In this document: positions 39,601 to 51,599 of the stretch, in pieces | How positions within the stretch are numbered: the first letter of the stretch is position 1 | Layout of the letters: each line of letters opens with the position of its first letter | DNA from: Desmodesmus armatus | Taxonomy: Eukaryota; Chlorophyta; Chlorophyceae; Sphaeropleales; Scenedesmaceae | Direction: 5' to 3' | Assembly (NCBI GenBank): GCA_007449985.2 | Contig: VIIQ02000059.1 | Coordinates: 1 to 64,000 of the forward strand | Length of the DNA stretch: 64,000 bases | Notes under the pieces: generated by a model | Seen by the model: only the letters and a program-made list of their open reading frames with translations | The model's database searches: none | Told to the model about the DNA's origin: nothing | Translations under genes and position numbers: made by a program

Positions 39601-42600
39601 CTGCTGCTGCTGCTGCTGCCAGTCTGAGTTTGTGTCTGCGCTGGACTCTGCCCGGCGTGAGGCTGTGTCATCCTTTGGCGATGACAGGGTGCTGCTGGAG
39701 CGATACATCACACGACCACGACACATCGAAGTGCAGGTGCGTTGATGAAGTTCCTGTGTGCTGGTGCGTGTGTGGTGGTGGGGAAGGAAGGGGGGTGTGT
39801 GTGGGTGAGGCGGGGGACATAGTAACTGGCAAAATGCTGTCCTCGCGGCATGTGTGGGACACTTCTCTTCTTTCTCTCAACAGCTGTGTCAACAGCCCAG
39901 TATATCGTTTGGCAACGACAGGGTGCTGCTGGAGCGGTACATCACACGACCACGACACATCGATGTGCAGGTGCGTTCACAAACTAACAACACTTGCTCA
40001 CCAATATGAAGACCAGCCCTCCGCTTGCCCTCCTCTGACGGACATAGTGCTAGAAGAAGTGGGGGCAATCATCAATGGTTGAGTGTACTAGTGACTGTGA
40101 CAGGGTGATGCTGGACCGCTACATACATCACAAACCCACGACACACTGAAATGCAGGTGCATGTGTCATTGGCTGCTCCAGCTGAGCCCACCGCAACGTG
40201 CTGGCTGTGTCGGCTTTCAGGCACATATACAGCTCTCCTGCATGCCTGGCCACATGTAGTGTGCCGCCTCCCCTTCGAGCCAACACACCCTTGTTCCGCC
40301 GCCTCCCCCCACCTGTCCCGCCCATATTCCTTGAATCGCAGACCTTGATGCTTACTGCGAGGCGTTGTACATGTGCGACAAGGCTGCGGTCTCAATGTTG
40401 GTGCTGTTGTCATTGCTGCTGCCGCTGCTTGCCTCCCCTGCCACCCTGCCTGGGTTCCCCGCCTCCCTTGGCCCCAGGCCATTTCACTCTTGAATGCACC
40501 TCCCTGCCCTCCCCCATGTTGTGTGTTTCGCAGATCATTGCTGATGCGCATGGCAAGGCAGTGTACCTGTTTGACAGGGACTGCAGTGTGCAGCGGAGGC
40601 ACCAGAAGATCATCGAGGAGGCACCAGCACCAGGTGGGGGGGGGGGGGGTCGCTGTTTGTACATGCCCAGTGGGGGGGACCTGTTGTTTATAGACACAGT
40701 AATGTGTGTGTGTGGGGGGGGGGGTGATGGCCATGTATGAATGGTGAACGAGAGACCGTCTCTGGTGGCACCAGAAGAGGATTGAGGGGGCACCAGCATC
40801 AGGCGGGGGTTGGGGGTGTGGCTCATGGAGGGTGTGTGTGTGGGGGGGGGGGGGGGGCAGCCCCAAGGTTGAGTGTGTGGTTGGGTCACCCCCACCCCAC
40901 CCGTCCAGGGGGTTTGTAAACCAGGCATTGTCGGTGTGCTGAGGTAACTGTTGGACCGCGGTTGACCGCGGTACCGTATGCCTGCGGCAGGCTTGTTGGA
41001 GTGTAGTGGAGGGTTCGCCTGATCAGGATGTTATGTTTCTGGCCCACAAGCAGGCTGGGCGCGTATGGTTGCCACAGATTCCACCCGAACCATATGCAGG
41101 CACTGCAAGTATCCTTTGGATGTGAACCAGAGCAAGTGTTGGAATCGACAGCGGGGCATGACTTCCTGAAACATGTGCTTTTTGCATTCGCGCAATGTAC
41201 CGTGCAGGCCTCCCCGAGGAGTTCCACAGGCACATCGGCGAGGCAGCAGTGCGAGCAGCGCACGCGGTCGGTTACCGGTCTGCCGGCACCGTCGAGTTTA
41301 TTGTGGACGTCGACACGCAGGACTTCTTCTTCATGGAGATGAACACACGACTGCAGGTGCGGTTTTAAGTTTCAAGTTGCGGTCCACTTTCGCGTGTTGG
41401 TACACACCTGAACGTCGGCAGCTGTTTGGGGTGGTAGTAGTGTTGTTATGTTCTTTTGTTTGCAGCGGTGTAGTGTGGGCGTGTGTGGACAGAAAAAAGG
41501 TTTGAGCGAGTTGGTTTGGATGGTGGTGGGGTTTACCTCCACTGCAGAGACACCCAACACGTCCACAACCTCTCCTCCCCCCCCCCCCACACACACACAT
41601 CCTTTTGGCTATCTGATTAGCGATCCTATACCTGGTGTGTGTGGCAGTTGCCCTTGATGGTGTGTGTTTTTTTGGGGGCTGGTCTTGTTTGCCGGTCTTG
41701 CTGCAGGTTTTTTTTGCAGGTGTGTCTTCCCAGTTCATCCCGTGTGGAGAGTACCGCTCAGCGGTGAAAGTATCCACTTGTAACAACCTCCCCCCCATTA
41801 GCACATTTGTTTGCCGGTGCGTGACTAGACGCACCCTCACGAAAGTGTTTCTAACTGTCATGATGATTGTATCGTCTGTCATCAAGCTTAGTGTCTAACA
41901 CACACAAACTGCTGCTGCTGCTGTAGGTTGAGCACCCTGTGACTGAGGCGATCACAGGAGTGGACCTGGTGGAGCTGCAGCTGAGGGTGGCAGCAGGTGG
42001 GAGGGAGGGGGTGGACGACCAGCTGGGACGCGGGGAAGGGGGTGGGGCAGAGAGGGGAAAGGGGAGGGGCAGGAGAAGGGCGTGATGGACCGGCGGGTGT
42101 GGTGCGGAGATGGTGGAGCTGCAGCTGAGGGTGGCAGCAGGTGGGAGGGAGGCGGGGGGATGGAAGGGGATGACACCGGCAAGTACGGGGGGAGGGGGGC
42201 AGGAGAGGGGGGGGGGGCAGGCCAGCAGGGGGGGGGGGGGGGCAGGCCAGCAGGGGGGGGGGGGCAGCATGGTGGGAGGGGAGGGGGGCGGGGTGTCACG
42301 GTCCGTGTCACGCAGGGCAGGGTGTGGACCTGGTGGAGCTGCAGGTGAGGGTGGCAGCAGGTGGGACCCGGGGGGGGGGGGGGGCAGAAAAAAGGACCAC
42401 ACGTGGTGTGGGTGCGGGTGTGGATGCAGGTGTGCTAGAGGTTGGGGGCTGGGGGTGCTGGGCTTGCAGTGAAGGTGGCGCAGGGGGGGGGGGGAGGGGG
42501 GCGGCGAGCAACGCAAAACAGTCAGGTGCGGTTGCTAGGGGGAGTCCAGTGGACCTAGAGTGTGGACCTGGTGGAGCTGCAGCTGAGGGTGGCAGCAGGT

Positions 42601-44030
42601 GGGGCACACGGGGGGGGGGGGGGCAGGAAATAGGGGCGCAAGTGGTGTGGGTGTGGGTGTGGATGCAGGTGTGCTAGAGGTTGGGGGCTGGGGTGCTGGG
42701 CTTGCAGTGAAGGTGGCGCAGGGGGGGGGGGGGAGGGGGGCGGCGAGCAACACAAAACAGTCAGGTGCGGTTGCTAGGGGGAGTCCAGTGGACCTAGAGT
42801 GGGGACCTGGTGGAGCTGCAGCTGAGGGTGGCAGCAGGTGGGGCACACGGGGGGGGGGGGAATAGGGGCGCAAGTGGTGTGGGTGTGGGTGTGGATGCAG
42901 GTGTGTCAGGTTAGGGACTGGGGGCGCTGGGCTTGGAGTGAAGGGGCGCAGGGCTGCTGAGGGTGGCAGCAGGGGGGGGGGCAGAGGGGCGCAGAAGGAG
43001 GGGGCATTGATGACAGAAGGTAAGGCAAGGGGGATGGTGGGGCAGCAGAACTCTCCCAGCAGGCAGGGGTGAAAGGGGGGGGGGGAAGTGGGCCCATGGG
43101 GGGGGGGGATTTTAGACTCGCTTTTTGTACAGAAACAGGGGCTGGGCCAGAGGAGATTGGCAGCTGGTTCAAATGCTGCTACAGCTTCCGCTGCACACCA
43201 CGCTTGCTCACCATTCTGCTGCTGCTGCTGCTGCTGCTGCTGATGCTCAGGGGAGGCGTTGCCCCTTGACCAAGAGGAGATCCTCCAGCGTGGCCCGCTG
43301 GGTCACTCCTTTGAGGCACGGCTGTACGCAGAGAACGTGCACAGGAACTTCCTGCCAGGTGGGTGGCTGGTGGGTGGGTGGGGTGATCATCACCGGGGTG
43401 AGTGGAGGCAAGAGGGGAGTGACTCATGTATTTGGCTTGTTTTGTCAAGGACCAGGTCTTGTGCTGTTTACAAAAATTTTATTGGGGGGGGGGGGTGTAT
43501 CAGGGGGCCAATTGAACGTGCACAGGAACTTCCTGCCAGGGGGGCTGAGCAGGTGGTGCGGTCTATGCAGGTGGCATACTAGTCCAACAGTATAGTGCTG
43601 CACTGCATTGTTTGGAATGTCATCATGGAAACATAGTTCACCTTGACGGAGCGTGGGAGGCAGGGCGGCAGCAGAGCTTCCACAGAAGCTGTATGTACTC
43701 GACATGTTGAATACATACAGCTCTCCGGTGACACATGTCACGAGTGAGCGCTCAACGGCTGTACGCAGAGAACGTGCACAGGAACTTCCTGCCAGGTGGG
43801 TTGGTTGACTTCTGTGTATAAAGGTGGCAGAGCAGCAGCAGAAAGGGCACAGGAGTTGTATCAATTACACACTATCTCTGCCCTGCATTGCCCCCCCCCT
43901 CCCACCCACCCAGCCCTCCCCCCAGCCCCTCCCTACCCCCAGCTGCTGCTGCTGCTGCTGACGCCAGGTGCTGGCAAGGTGTTGCGCTGGCAGGTGCCCG
44001 CCACGGACTGCTGCTGCTGGTGCTGACCCC

Positions 44031-44061
<31 letters not shown>

Positions 44062-44196
44062 ACCCCAGGTGCTGGCAAGGTGTTGCGCTGGCAGGTGCCC
44101 GCCACCGCTGTGCCGTTTGACCACAACGCCTCCATACGCGTCGACAGTGGAGTGTCTGAGGGAGACACAGTGGGCACAAACTACGGTGAGCACTCC

Positions 44197-44264
<68 letters not shown>

Positions 44265-44778
44265 AGGATTTTGGATGGGTGTTGGTGCAGGGGCTAGGTT
44301 GTGGGTCACAGCCTAGCTGAATGGCCGTTGTTGGGGTAGGTGAAAACGAGAGTGTACAAGGCGTGGTAAAAGAAAGACACCATGGCACAAATATCTCAAG
44401 AGATAGTGATGTGCGTGGCACGTCTGCATTCTAGGGTTGCAGGATGTTGGCTTGTCATGTGGGCGGTTGACAGGACATGATCTTGCTCTGTGCCAGGCAC
44501 TAGCCAGCATGCGCCGGGCTCCTGACGTCTTCGTCCTCTAAAGTCTACGTCTCTTATCATGCTGTGCTGTGCTGTGCCGTGTGTTGCAGACCCCATGATT
44601 GCCAAGATTGTGACGCATGGTGCTGACAGGAACAGTGCACTGCAGCTGCTGAGGCAGGCTCTGGCTGACACACAGGTGTGTTTGTGTGTTGCGCAGGGGG
44701 GGGGGGATCGTGTGTTTTGGGGGGGGGGGGCGAAGAGTATATGTCTTTGGCGGGGGGGGGGGGGCTGGATGAGGGGGG

Positions 44779-44855
<77 letters not shown>

Positions 44856-47800
44856 GGGGGGGGGCTGTAGTGCACTGCAGCTGCTGAGGCAGGCTCTGGC
44901 TGACACACCAGTGTGTTTGTGTGTTGCGCAGGGGGGGGGGGGAGATCGTGTGTTTTTGGGGGGGGGGGGGTCGAAGAGTATATGTCTTTGGTGGGGGGGG
45001 GGGCTGGATGAGGGGGTGTGTTTGTGTGGTGTGTGTGTGTGGGGGGGGGGGGCTGTAGTGCACTGCAGCTGCTGAGGCAGGCTCTGGCGGACACACAAGT
45101 GGGTGGAGTGGATGGTGGGGGGAGCCAGCAATGGGTGTGGACGGGTGCAGATGGCAGCGGGGAGGTGTGTGGGTGAAAGGGGAACTGAACACCGGATTCG
45201 TCCACCTCTACACCCCCTGCCCACCCCCCTCCGTGCAATGCCTATTTGAACCAGCTTGCATTTGGGTTTCCCAAACCCAAAGTCCCCCTCCCCCCTGCAC
45301 CCTCACACACGCTCTCTGTCCCCACAGGTGGCTGGTCTGCCCACCAACCTTGCATTTTTTCAAAACGTGTCCGCCCACCCGCCTTCATCGACCTGGACCT
45401 GGACACAGGATTCCCCCCCCCCCATACCCCCCCCCCCCCACCACCACCACCACCACCCACCCCATCCCATCCTCTCACATGCCCTTCAACATCACACTAT
45501 AGTGGCTTCGGTCATCCCACTCAACATCCCCCCCCCTGGCCCCTCCCCCCCCCCCCCCCCCCCCCCGCCGCGCCCCCACCCCCACAGGTAGCTGGTCTGC
45601 CAACGAACTTGGCATTCCTGCAAGACCTGTCCGCCCACCCTGCCTTCATTGACCTGGACCTGGATATTGGATTTGCCATATCCCTCTTCACCCGCCCCAC
45701 CTCCGTGCAATGCCTTCCAAACCCAATTTTCAAACCCGCACTCTACACCACCACCACCACCCCCGGCCCCGCCTGCTGTCCCCCCCTCCCCCACCCTGTC
45801 TCTCCCACCCACCCACCCACCCACCCCTTACACACAGGTTGCTGGTCTGCCCACCAACCTTGCATTCCTTCAAGACCTGTCAGCCCACCCCGCCTTTATC
45901 GACTTGGGCCTGGACACAGGATTCATTGAGAGGCACAGGGGGTCCCTGTTGGACAGAGCCCCTGCGCCCACACACATGGCAGCACTGGCAGCAGCACTGT
46001 GGGCGAAGCTGCAGGTAAGTTGGCTTCTTTCTCACCAGGAAGGGACTAGCATAATCCTTGGGCCAACCACTGCAGTCATTGCTGCGCCAACATCAGGCAC
46101 TGCCTCTGCCCCATACATGTGGCAGCAGCACTGTGGGCCAAGCTACAGGTGGGTGTGACAGCGGAATGCACTGCACTGAAGCAGTAAAACACCTACTAGG
46201 CTTAGTCGTCTATTTGTTCCCTTGCGTTCCCCACTTTTGCGGAGTTTCTACGGGGTGGGGGGAGGGGTGTGAGGCACAGGGGGTCCCTGTTGGACAGGGC
46301 CCCTGCCCCCACACACATGGCAGCACTGGCAGCTGCACTATGGGCTAAGTTGCAGGTGGGTGTGTAGATGGTGTGTGTAGGGTGTGGGTGGACGTGGATA
46401 GAGGGTTTGCTGTGCACTGTAGCAGCCACGACTAGTTGATATACGCTTCAGGTTGAAATGCCAAGGCTTAGTCATCGCTTTGTGCCATCTCGTTCCCTGT
46501 TTGTCGGGTTGCTTTACGGTGGTGGGGAGGGGGGGGGGTGAGGCACAGGGGGTCCCTGTTGGACAGGGCCCCTGCCCCCACACATGAGAGCACTGGCAGC
46601 AGCACCGTGGGCTAAGCTGCAGGTACGTTTTGCATCGCACCTGCTGTTTCGGCCGCAGCAGCAGCAGGCAGCAGCGGTCAACGAGCCCCCCAGGGCGCCC
46701 CGCCATCATGTCTGCCTGGACCCTTGGTGACAGCAAGCGGCTGGGGCACAGCCCTAGCTATACAATGCCGTGTCTTTGTTTCCGCACACTTCACACTTTT
46801 ATATCAGTGGGATCTTGTGTCAGCATGCTGACTTTCACCTGCATCACTCTGTGCGTCTGTACACGCCAAATTTGTCTTGCAGCAGCAGCAGGCAGCAGCG
46901 GTCAACGAGCCCCCTAACCGCCCAGCCATCATGTCTGCCTGGACCCTTGGTGACAGCAAGCGGTTGTGGCACAGCCTCAGCAAACCACTGGCCATCAAAT
47001 ACACTGAGGCAGAGCAACAGCTGGACATGCAGCTGACATACATCAACAACAGCGACTTTCAGGTGAGGGGGGGGGGGGCTGGGTGGGGGGGGGGGGGATG
47101 GAGGGGTGGGGAGGGGTGTGTGTAGGGGGGGGGTGAGGGAGGTGGAAGTTATTGTGCTGAAGAGACCCCCTCCCCTTGTTGGGGGCTCCTGACTGGTGGG
47201 CATGTGTGTGGAGATGAGGGGGGGAGCGTAGTACACTGAGGCGGAGCAACAGCTGGACATGCAGCTGACAGCTGCATGTCCAGCTGACATACACACAAAC
47301 AACAGCGACTTCCAGGTAGGGGGGGGGGGGCTGCGCACGTGTGTTAGCGTGTGGGTGGGTGGGGGGGCTTGTTGGCGCTGATGTGGGAAAGGGGGCATTC
47401 AGGAATTGCTTATTTATGTGGGAGGGGTGCGGGGGGGGGGGGGCTTTGGGGGGCATGCCCGGAATAGGGGGCATGCATAGGTGCCTGCTTGCTTGGGACC
47501 CCTGGCGGGGGGGTGGGGGGGGGTGACTGTGCTCCCATCAGTCATGCTCCCTTGACAATGCACACACCTGACATTGCTGCATGGTCCGTGCCAGTGTCGG
47601 TGCAGCACCTTGAGCTTGCTGGGAACTCTTGAACTGTTCCTAGGCCAGAACATCCCTCAATTGATGCTTTGACCCCCACCCCCAGCATATCCATACCAAA
47701 ATTAACAGTACACAGCCAACCAACCACATATGCTCGCATCTTCTGTGTCCGTACACGCAGGTTCAGGTTGCTTCAGGGTCAGCTCCAGTGTCTGTGCAGC

Positions 47801-48920
47801 ACCTTGAGCTTGCGGGGGACTCCTGGACTGCTGAGGTTGATGGGCGGCGCCTGAGGGGCAGCGCACTGCTGTTCACACATGCAGGGGAGCAGGTGCTGAC
47901 TGTGTGGCAGGACGGCAAGTCGTACGAGTTCAGGTAAGGTCAATAGTGCAGTAGGTTTTGTGGGGAGAGAGCTGAGGGCAGGGGGGCATCAGGGGGGGGG
48001 GGGGGAGCAGGTGCTGACTGTGTGGCAGGACGGCAAGTCGTACGAGTTCAGGTAAGGTCAATAGTGCAGTAGATTTTGTGGGGAGAGAGCTGAGGGCAGG
48101 GGGGCATCAGGGGGGGGGGGGAGCAGGTGCTGACTGTGTGGCAGGACGGTACGTCGTACGAGTTCAGGTACGGGGGAGTGTGGGTGGGTGGGTGGGGGGG
48201 AGGGGGGGTTGAGGGAGGGGGCAGGGGCAGGAGCCCATCAGGGGGGGAGGGGGAGAGGTGGCAAGGGCCCATAAAATGGGGGAGAGGGAGCAGGTGCTGA
48301 CGGTGTGGCAGGACGGCAAGCCGTACGAGTTCAGGTGAGGGGACCAACGTGGAGAGGGTTGCAGTTGGTGAGCAGGGCGGCCATGCAACACCCAGCCGAG
48401 GCGACGTCACCAGCCACATGCCTTGCCCCAAATTTCATTTCATCGTTTTCCCCATCCCATCCCTCTCTGCTGGCGTTTCTCTCCCGACTTGGTCCCAGGA
48501 CGCCCATGCCACCTTCACCCAAGACCAGCTCACCAGCCCTACATTTCTATACTTGCTTGAACCCAACAATCCCTGCTCCCCTGGTCCCCCTCAATCACTC
48601 TTTGCAGGCGCTCCATTCCCACTTGGTCCAAGGACGCCCACGCCACCTCCTCCCAAGGCCAGCTCACCAGCCCAATGCCTGGCAAGGTGATCAAGGTCTT
48701 GGTGACTGAGGGGGCCACAGTGTCTAAGGGTGACCCCTTGCTAGTGCTTGAGGCAATGAAAATGGAGCACACCCTCACTGCACATGCGGAGGGGGTGGTG
48801 GAGGGGGTGGGGTCACTGCATGTGGGGACACAGGTGGAGGATGGACAGGAGCTGCTGAGGATTGTGGCAGCAGGGGGGGCTAAGAAGACTGCTGCTGCTG
48901 CTGGTGCTGCTGCTGCTTGA
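33623..48920 (+). CDS. MCCA: Methylcrotonoyl-CoA carboxylase alpha subunit (biotin-containing), mitochondrial
   Basis: Carries out the biotin carboxylase step of leucine breakdown in mitochondria and bears the biotin. Exons: 33623..33798, 34188..34256, 35939..36081, 37898..37988, 38300..38395, 39061..39153, 39623..39736, 40534..40633, 41208..41356, 41927..41996, 43251..43358, 44069..44185, 44590..44675, 45838..46014, 46883..47062, 47761..47933, 48608..48920. Phases agree throughout and give about 751 aa once one base missing in exon 6 is allowed for. The N-terminus is an Arg-rich transit-like peptide, then [15 protein letters not shown]. Landmarks are [86 protein letters not shown] and the biotin site EAMKMEH near the C-terminus. 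GYHGDNQ and the C-terminal layout favour MCC over propionyl- or acetyl-CoA carboxylase. The start at 33623 lies at the head of the transit-like sequence. Confidence 0.93.
34325..34482 (+). repeat. Two donor-end copies of MCCA exon 34188..34256
   Basis: Short copies encoding (P)TMAVIR and [12 protein letters not shown] ends, each closing in CAG|GTGAGG, lie at about 34330-34357 and 34452-34480. They repeat only the last 25-30 bases of the exon plus the donor and its G-rich continuation. Confidence 0.75.
34680..35760 (+). repeat. Upstream acceptor-end copies of MCCA exon 35939..36081
   Basis: Clear copies of the segment [20 protein letters not shown] start at about 34922, 35090, 35282 and 35692. 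All but the 35282 copy follow an AG. That copy has lost the AG and a base. Shorter remnants lie near 34705-34740 and 35455-35490. Each is followed by C-rich intron, and none continues into the ESYLRGD half. The complete exon is therefore the fifth clear copy. Confidence 0.85.
36245..37653 (+). repeat. Seven donor-end copies of MCCA exon 35939..36081
   Basis: The segment [15 protein letters not shown] with the preceding GAGCTACCTGAGGGG recurs seven times after the complete exon, at about 36250, 36503, 36737, 36967, 37177, 37367 and 37583, in units of 190-253 bp. Most copies begin at an AG (GGCAG|AGGAGC) and end CCCAG|GTGTG or CCCAG|GTGGG, so each has both splice signals. The copies at 36503 and 36737 with their intron are almost identical, evidence of a recent duplication. 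Confidence 0.9.
39240..39445 (+). repeat. Two donor-end copies of MCCA exon 39061..39153
   Basis: [15 protein letters not shown] at about 39262-39307 and [15 protein letters not shown] at 39397-39441 repeat the glycine-rich ATP-binding loop. Neither is followed by a clear GT donor (CAG|GGG and CAG|CGG), unlike the real exon. Confidence 0.82.
39885..40160 (+). repeat. Two copies of MCCA exon 39623..39736
   Basis: [20 protein letters not shown] with a GTGCGT donor lies at 39905-39971, and a decayed copy with insertions and a stop lies at 40095-40157. The first would be a usable exon end. Confidence 0.82.
42100..42985 (+). repeat. Tandem donor-end copies of MCCA exon 41927..41996
   Basis: The segment [13 protein letters not shown] with its GTGGG donor recurs at about 42110-42142, 42323-42361, 42560-42600 and 42803-42840, with a remnant at 42955-42975. 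The last units are about 240 bp long and nearly identical, including a Gly-rich intron. Between them lie poly-G runs of up to 20 bases. Confidence 0.87.
43505..43798 (+). repeat. Two donor-end copies of MCCA exon 43251..43358
   Basis: NVHRNFLPG at about 43513-43540 and [14 protein letters not shown] at 43757-43796 repeat the exon end. The second retains a CCAG|GTGGG donor. An acceptor-end copy of the next exon ([12 protein letters not shown]) lies at 43968-44005, between (CTG)n runs. Confidence 0.8.
44784..44852. repeat. (GT)n microsatellite
   Basis: About 33 GT units follow poly-G in the MCCA intron after exon 44590..44675. Donor-end copies of that exon ([13 protein letters not shown]) lie on its right side at 44867-44911 and 45053-45099. 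Confidence 0.9.
45325..45680 (+). repeat. Two upstream acceptor-end copies of MCCA exon 45838..46014
   Basis: After CCACAG, the segment [10 protein letters not shown]...[14 protein letters not shown] occurs at about 45328-45412 (with a one-base shift and F-for-L changes) and 45589-45680 (in frame). Both stop before the [13 protein letters not shown] half. Confidence 0.83.
46105..46625 (+). repeat. Three donor-end copies of MCCA exon 45838..46014
   Basis: The segment [19 protein letters not shown]...ALWAKLQ recurs at 46270-46357 and 46540-46623, and its last third at 46112-46150. Each ends CAG|GTGGG or CAG|GTACG. The 46540 copy has a TGA in place of ATGG after ACAC. Confidence 0.85.
46655..46762 (+). 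repeat. Upstream acceptor-end copy of MCCA exon 46883..47062
   Basis: [11 protein letters not shown]...[12 protein letters not shown] is encoded at 46660-46745, with a frame disturbance around the Pro codons. It lies upstream of the complete exon and lacks its second half. Part of that second half recurs downstream at 47233-47316. Confidence 0.8.
47233..47316 (+). repeat. Donor-end copy of MCCA exon 46883..47062 with an inverted insertion
   Basis: The copy encodes [12 protein letters not shown], then a piece of itself in inverse orientation, then NNSDFQ before a GTAGG donor. The result is a perfect 17-bp inverted repeat, arms 47250-47266 and 47270-47286, around GAC. Confidence 0.85.
48000..48340 (+). 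repeat. Three donor-end copies of MCCA exon 47761..47933
   Basis: The segment [16 protein letters not shown] with its CAG|GT donor recurs at 48006-48053, 48120-48169 (K to T) and 48288-48337 (S to P). The first two units, about 118 bp long, are nearly identical including intron. A partial copy of the upstream half ([11 protein letters not shown]) lies at 47590-47630. Confidence 0.87.
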
Positions 48921-49226
48921 TTCTGAGGTGTGTGTGGCAGCAGCAGAGTAGGGGGTTCTGCCAGGTGACCCCACCTAGTGCTGGAGCCTTTAGGCATAGC
49001 ATCGCTATGCTGCCTCGACCCAGGGGTGCTGTAGTATACAGTTTGCCTGAAGCTGTTGTGCTGATATGGGTTGATGTCAGCCATGGTCCTGAGCGAGGTG
49101 TGGGAGTGTGAGACATACTGCACACCTGCAGCGCAGATTGGCTGGCTGCGCTTTGTATCAACATGCACAATTGCTCGAGTCAGAGTGTGTGGAGTACGTG
49201 GGTGGATTGGTGGATGTATTGTTTTT

Positions 49227-49267
<41 letters not shown>

Positions 49268-51000
49268 GGGGGGGGGGGAGGGGTAGGTCATGGACAGCAG
49301 AGTCGTGTTGCTAGCTTCCCCAGCAGCAGTACAGGCGACTGGTGGTGGCAGTTTTGGGCCTGGGGCTACCCCTGCATTTTCAAGCTTCCTGTGGGGTGAG
49401 GACCTGCATCCCACTTTTCTTACGGGTCATTTGTGTGAGAGGAAGAGCCAAGCATGCAGGCAGGGGAGGGGAGGGTGACTCACCCTTCGGAGTTCTCTGT
49501 GGCGTACTGGAGGGGTTGGAAGTGTATCGTGCCTGATAGCTGCCTGTGCAGCACCTTTGTACTGTATACTAGCTTGTACCAGTAGTGTATCACTGTATTG
49601 TTGTTGGTGTTCAGGGGCTGTTGAGCTGACACCAAAGAGGGACATCTGCATGCTAAGGTCAACGGAAGGGTCATGTTTCCCTGGATAACATGGTCAAACA
49701 CGGTCAAACTGTACGGGCTGTTGTTGCATGGTTGCTCGGTGTGCTGTGTGCTGTGTCAACAATGTCCACATATGCCCAGGCACACAAACAGACGCGCTCA
49801 GTCAGGCTTGCACACGGACCCTGCCTGCAGGGCAGTTTGTTGCTGGGCAGTCTTAGAGAGCATGTGCTGTACTACTTAGTATGCACCAGGACAGCTGTTT
49901 GTTCTTTGTTAGGGCTCCAGGAGAAAGCATGGGTTATGTAACCTTATTGGCCATGAGTGCACTACCTTCCTTCGTGTGCGTGTGCGTGTGCCGTTATCGG
50001 GCATGAGTGCACGCGTGTACAACAGAGGGGTCATCAGAGGGTTTCATGGCTTTTGTTCAAGTGTGTGCATGCATGTGCCTTGACATAAATGCGACACTGA
50101 GACCCAAACAGCACAACATGTTGCCTTGTCAGGTTGGTACTGCTGTTACAGTCACTACTGCTGCTGACATGGCGTTACTGCGGCCGCCAACAGCAATGTT
50201 CTGATTAGCTGCAGCTTTGCAACATCTCAAAAAGTTGTTAGAAGCCCCCGCCCTGAATAGCTGTGGTTCACAAGGGTATCATGCCATGAGCCCCTGGCAC
50301 AGTCGCTGCCTACACCAGCAGATGGGACTCTGTTACCCAGTACAGCAGCTGCACTGCACCTGCGCACTGAAAGGGTCAGACATTGCGACTGCCAGTCTCA
50401 TGATTGAGGTTACTTCAGCATCCCAAGCACCTCCCTGAACACTACATAAGCTCTGGTGCTGCCGTGCACAGATTCAATGACGTGTGCTTACTGCTGCCAG
50501 GGTTCACAAACATGCCAAACAGTCATAACAAGGCCCAGACACCACAGACTCGAACAAAGCTGCCGCCAAACGAAACCGCTCAGAGTGCACCCCTCTGCAA
50601 TGGCCAAGAAATGCTGCCATGACCACAGCTGGTGCTGCAAACATTGTTGCTGTCTGCAGGACATGTCCCTGTGTCAGTGTTTGATCGACTCTGCACTGCT
50701 GCTGCAGAGACCGCCAGCTGCTGCGCGTGCGATATCCTCAAGAGCATTGCCCCAGCCAGCATGTCACACCCTCACACATCACACTGCCAGTTGGCTGCGC
50801 CCCATAAACTCGATTGTGCCTCCACACAAGTACACTGCTTGCTGCGCAGCATGCTTTGTGGCGTTGACCCTGCTGGCCAGCAACATACAGCAGCAGCCGC
50901 TGCTAAAATGGCTCTCCAGTAGACGGGTGAAAAGCTGCTGTCAGTGCACAGCAGCACGAGCACACACAAGCTCCAGATCCGAGCAGTCCTGCATAATCTG
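48921..51000. other. MCCA 3' region and intergenic stretch
   Basis: A TGTAA at 49937-49941 is the first downstream of the MCCA stop and a candidate polyadenylation signal, giving a 3' UTR of about 1 kb. A (GT)n run lies at about 49231-49263. Open frames between 49000 and 51000 show no recognisable content. Confidence 0.5.
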
Positions 51001-51029
51001 ATCCAACTGCTCCCGCCCTGCGCAGCTGC

Positions 51030-51565
51030 TCATTCCTGCTCTGGGATTGTCATGTGCTTGAACAGCTTGCCAGCATTCCGGCCCTCCCAGAGGCCGGTGA
51101 CAGCTGCATCGATGCCCTGCGCATGACAGGAGATTACCAACAGCAGGCGCAGAAACACAGACAAGTTCATGCCGCTGCTGCAACGCCACCAGGACAGAGG
51201 GCGAATGTCACAACTGCATGTCCATGTAGGCATTGATGACGCTGCAACAATCGACAGCTGCTGCGGTTGAAACGGGGGTCTGCTGTTGCTGTGAACACTA
51301 CCACACTACTGCTGTGCTGGGGAGAGGTCAACCTCCTGCCTCCGCACCTCGTTGGCAAAGTATGCTCCCACTAGAATGAATGGGATGTACAGCGTGCTGC
51401 GCTTGAAGAACAGCTGCACCCACAAACAAAACAGCAACAACAGCACCAAGGAGGGTCAGCGATCTGGAACTGAAGTGACCCTCGCCACAGTGATCGTGCC
51501 TTCGCCAGGGCACAACACACGTATATTGCTCTCACGTTGTACACGCCGTCAGCGAGCTTCGACAT
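51030..51565 (-). CDS. QCR9: Cytochrome bc1 complex subunit 9 (QCR9/UCRX)
   Basis: Small single-helix subunit of mitochondrial complex III. Three exons join in phase 0: 51536..51565 (MSKLADGVYN), 51348..51413 (LFFKRSTLYIPFILVGAYFA and NE) and 51030..51116 (GIDAAVTGLWEGRNAGKLFK, HMTIPEQE, stop). The total is 60 aa, the normal size. The family pattern is visible: an N-terminal amphipathic part, FFKR(S/T) before one hydrophobic helix, a small residue pair, then D.A....NxGKL(F/W)KH. Donors are GTGAGA and GTGCGG, acceptors GTGCAG and GCGCAG. The exons are too short to appear as open frames. No exon copies are seen around this gene. Confidence 0.88.
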
Positions 51566-51599
51566 CTTGCACAGCTACTGCAGTGGAAAGCTACGTGCA

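Noticed and set aside
41851..42873. Minus-strand Pro/Ser-rich frames
   Set aside because: They are shadows of the tandem MCCA exon copies and their poly-G introns.
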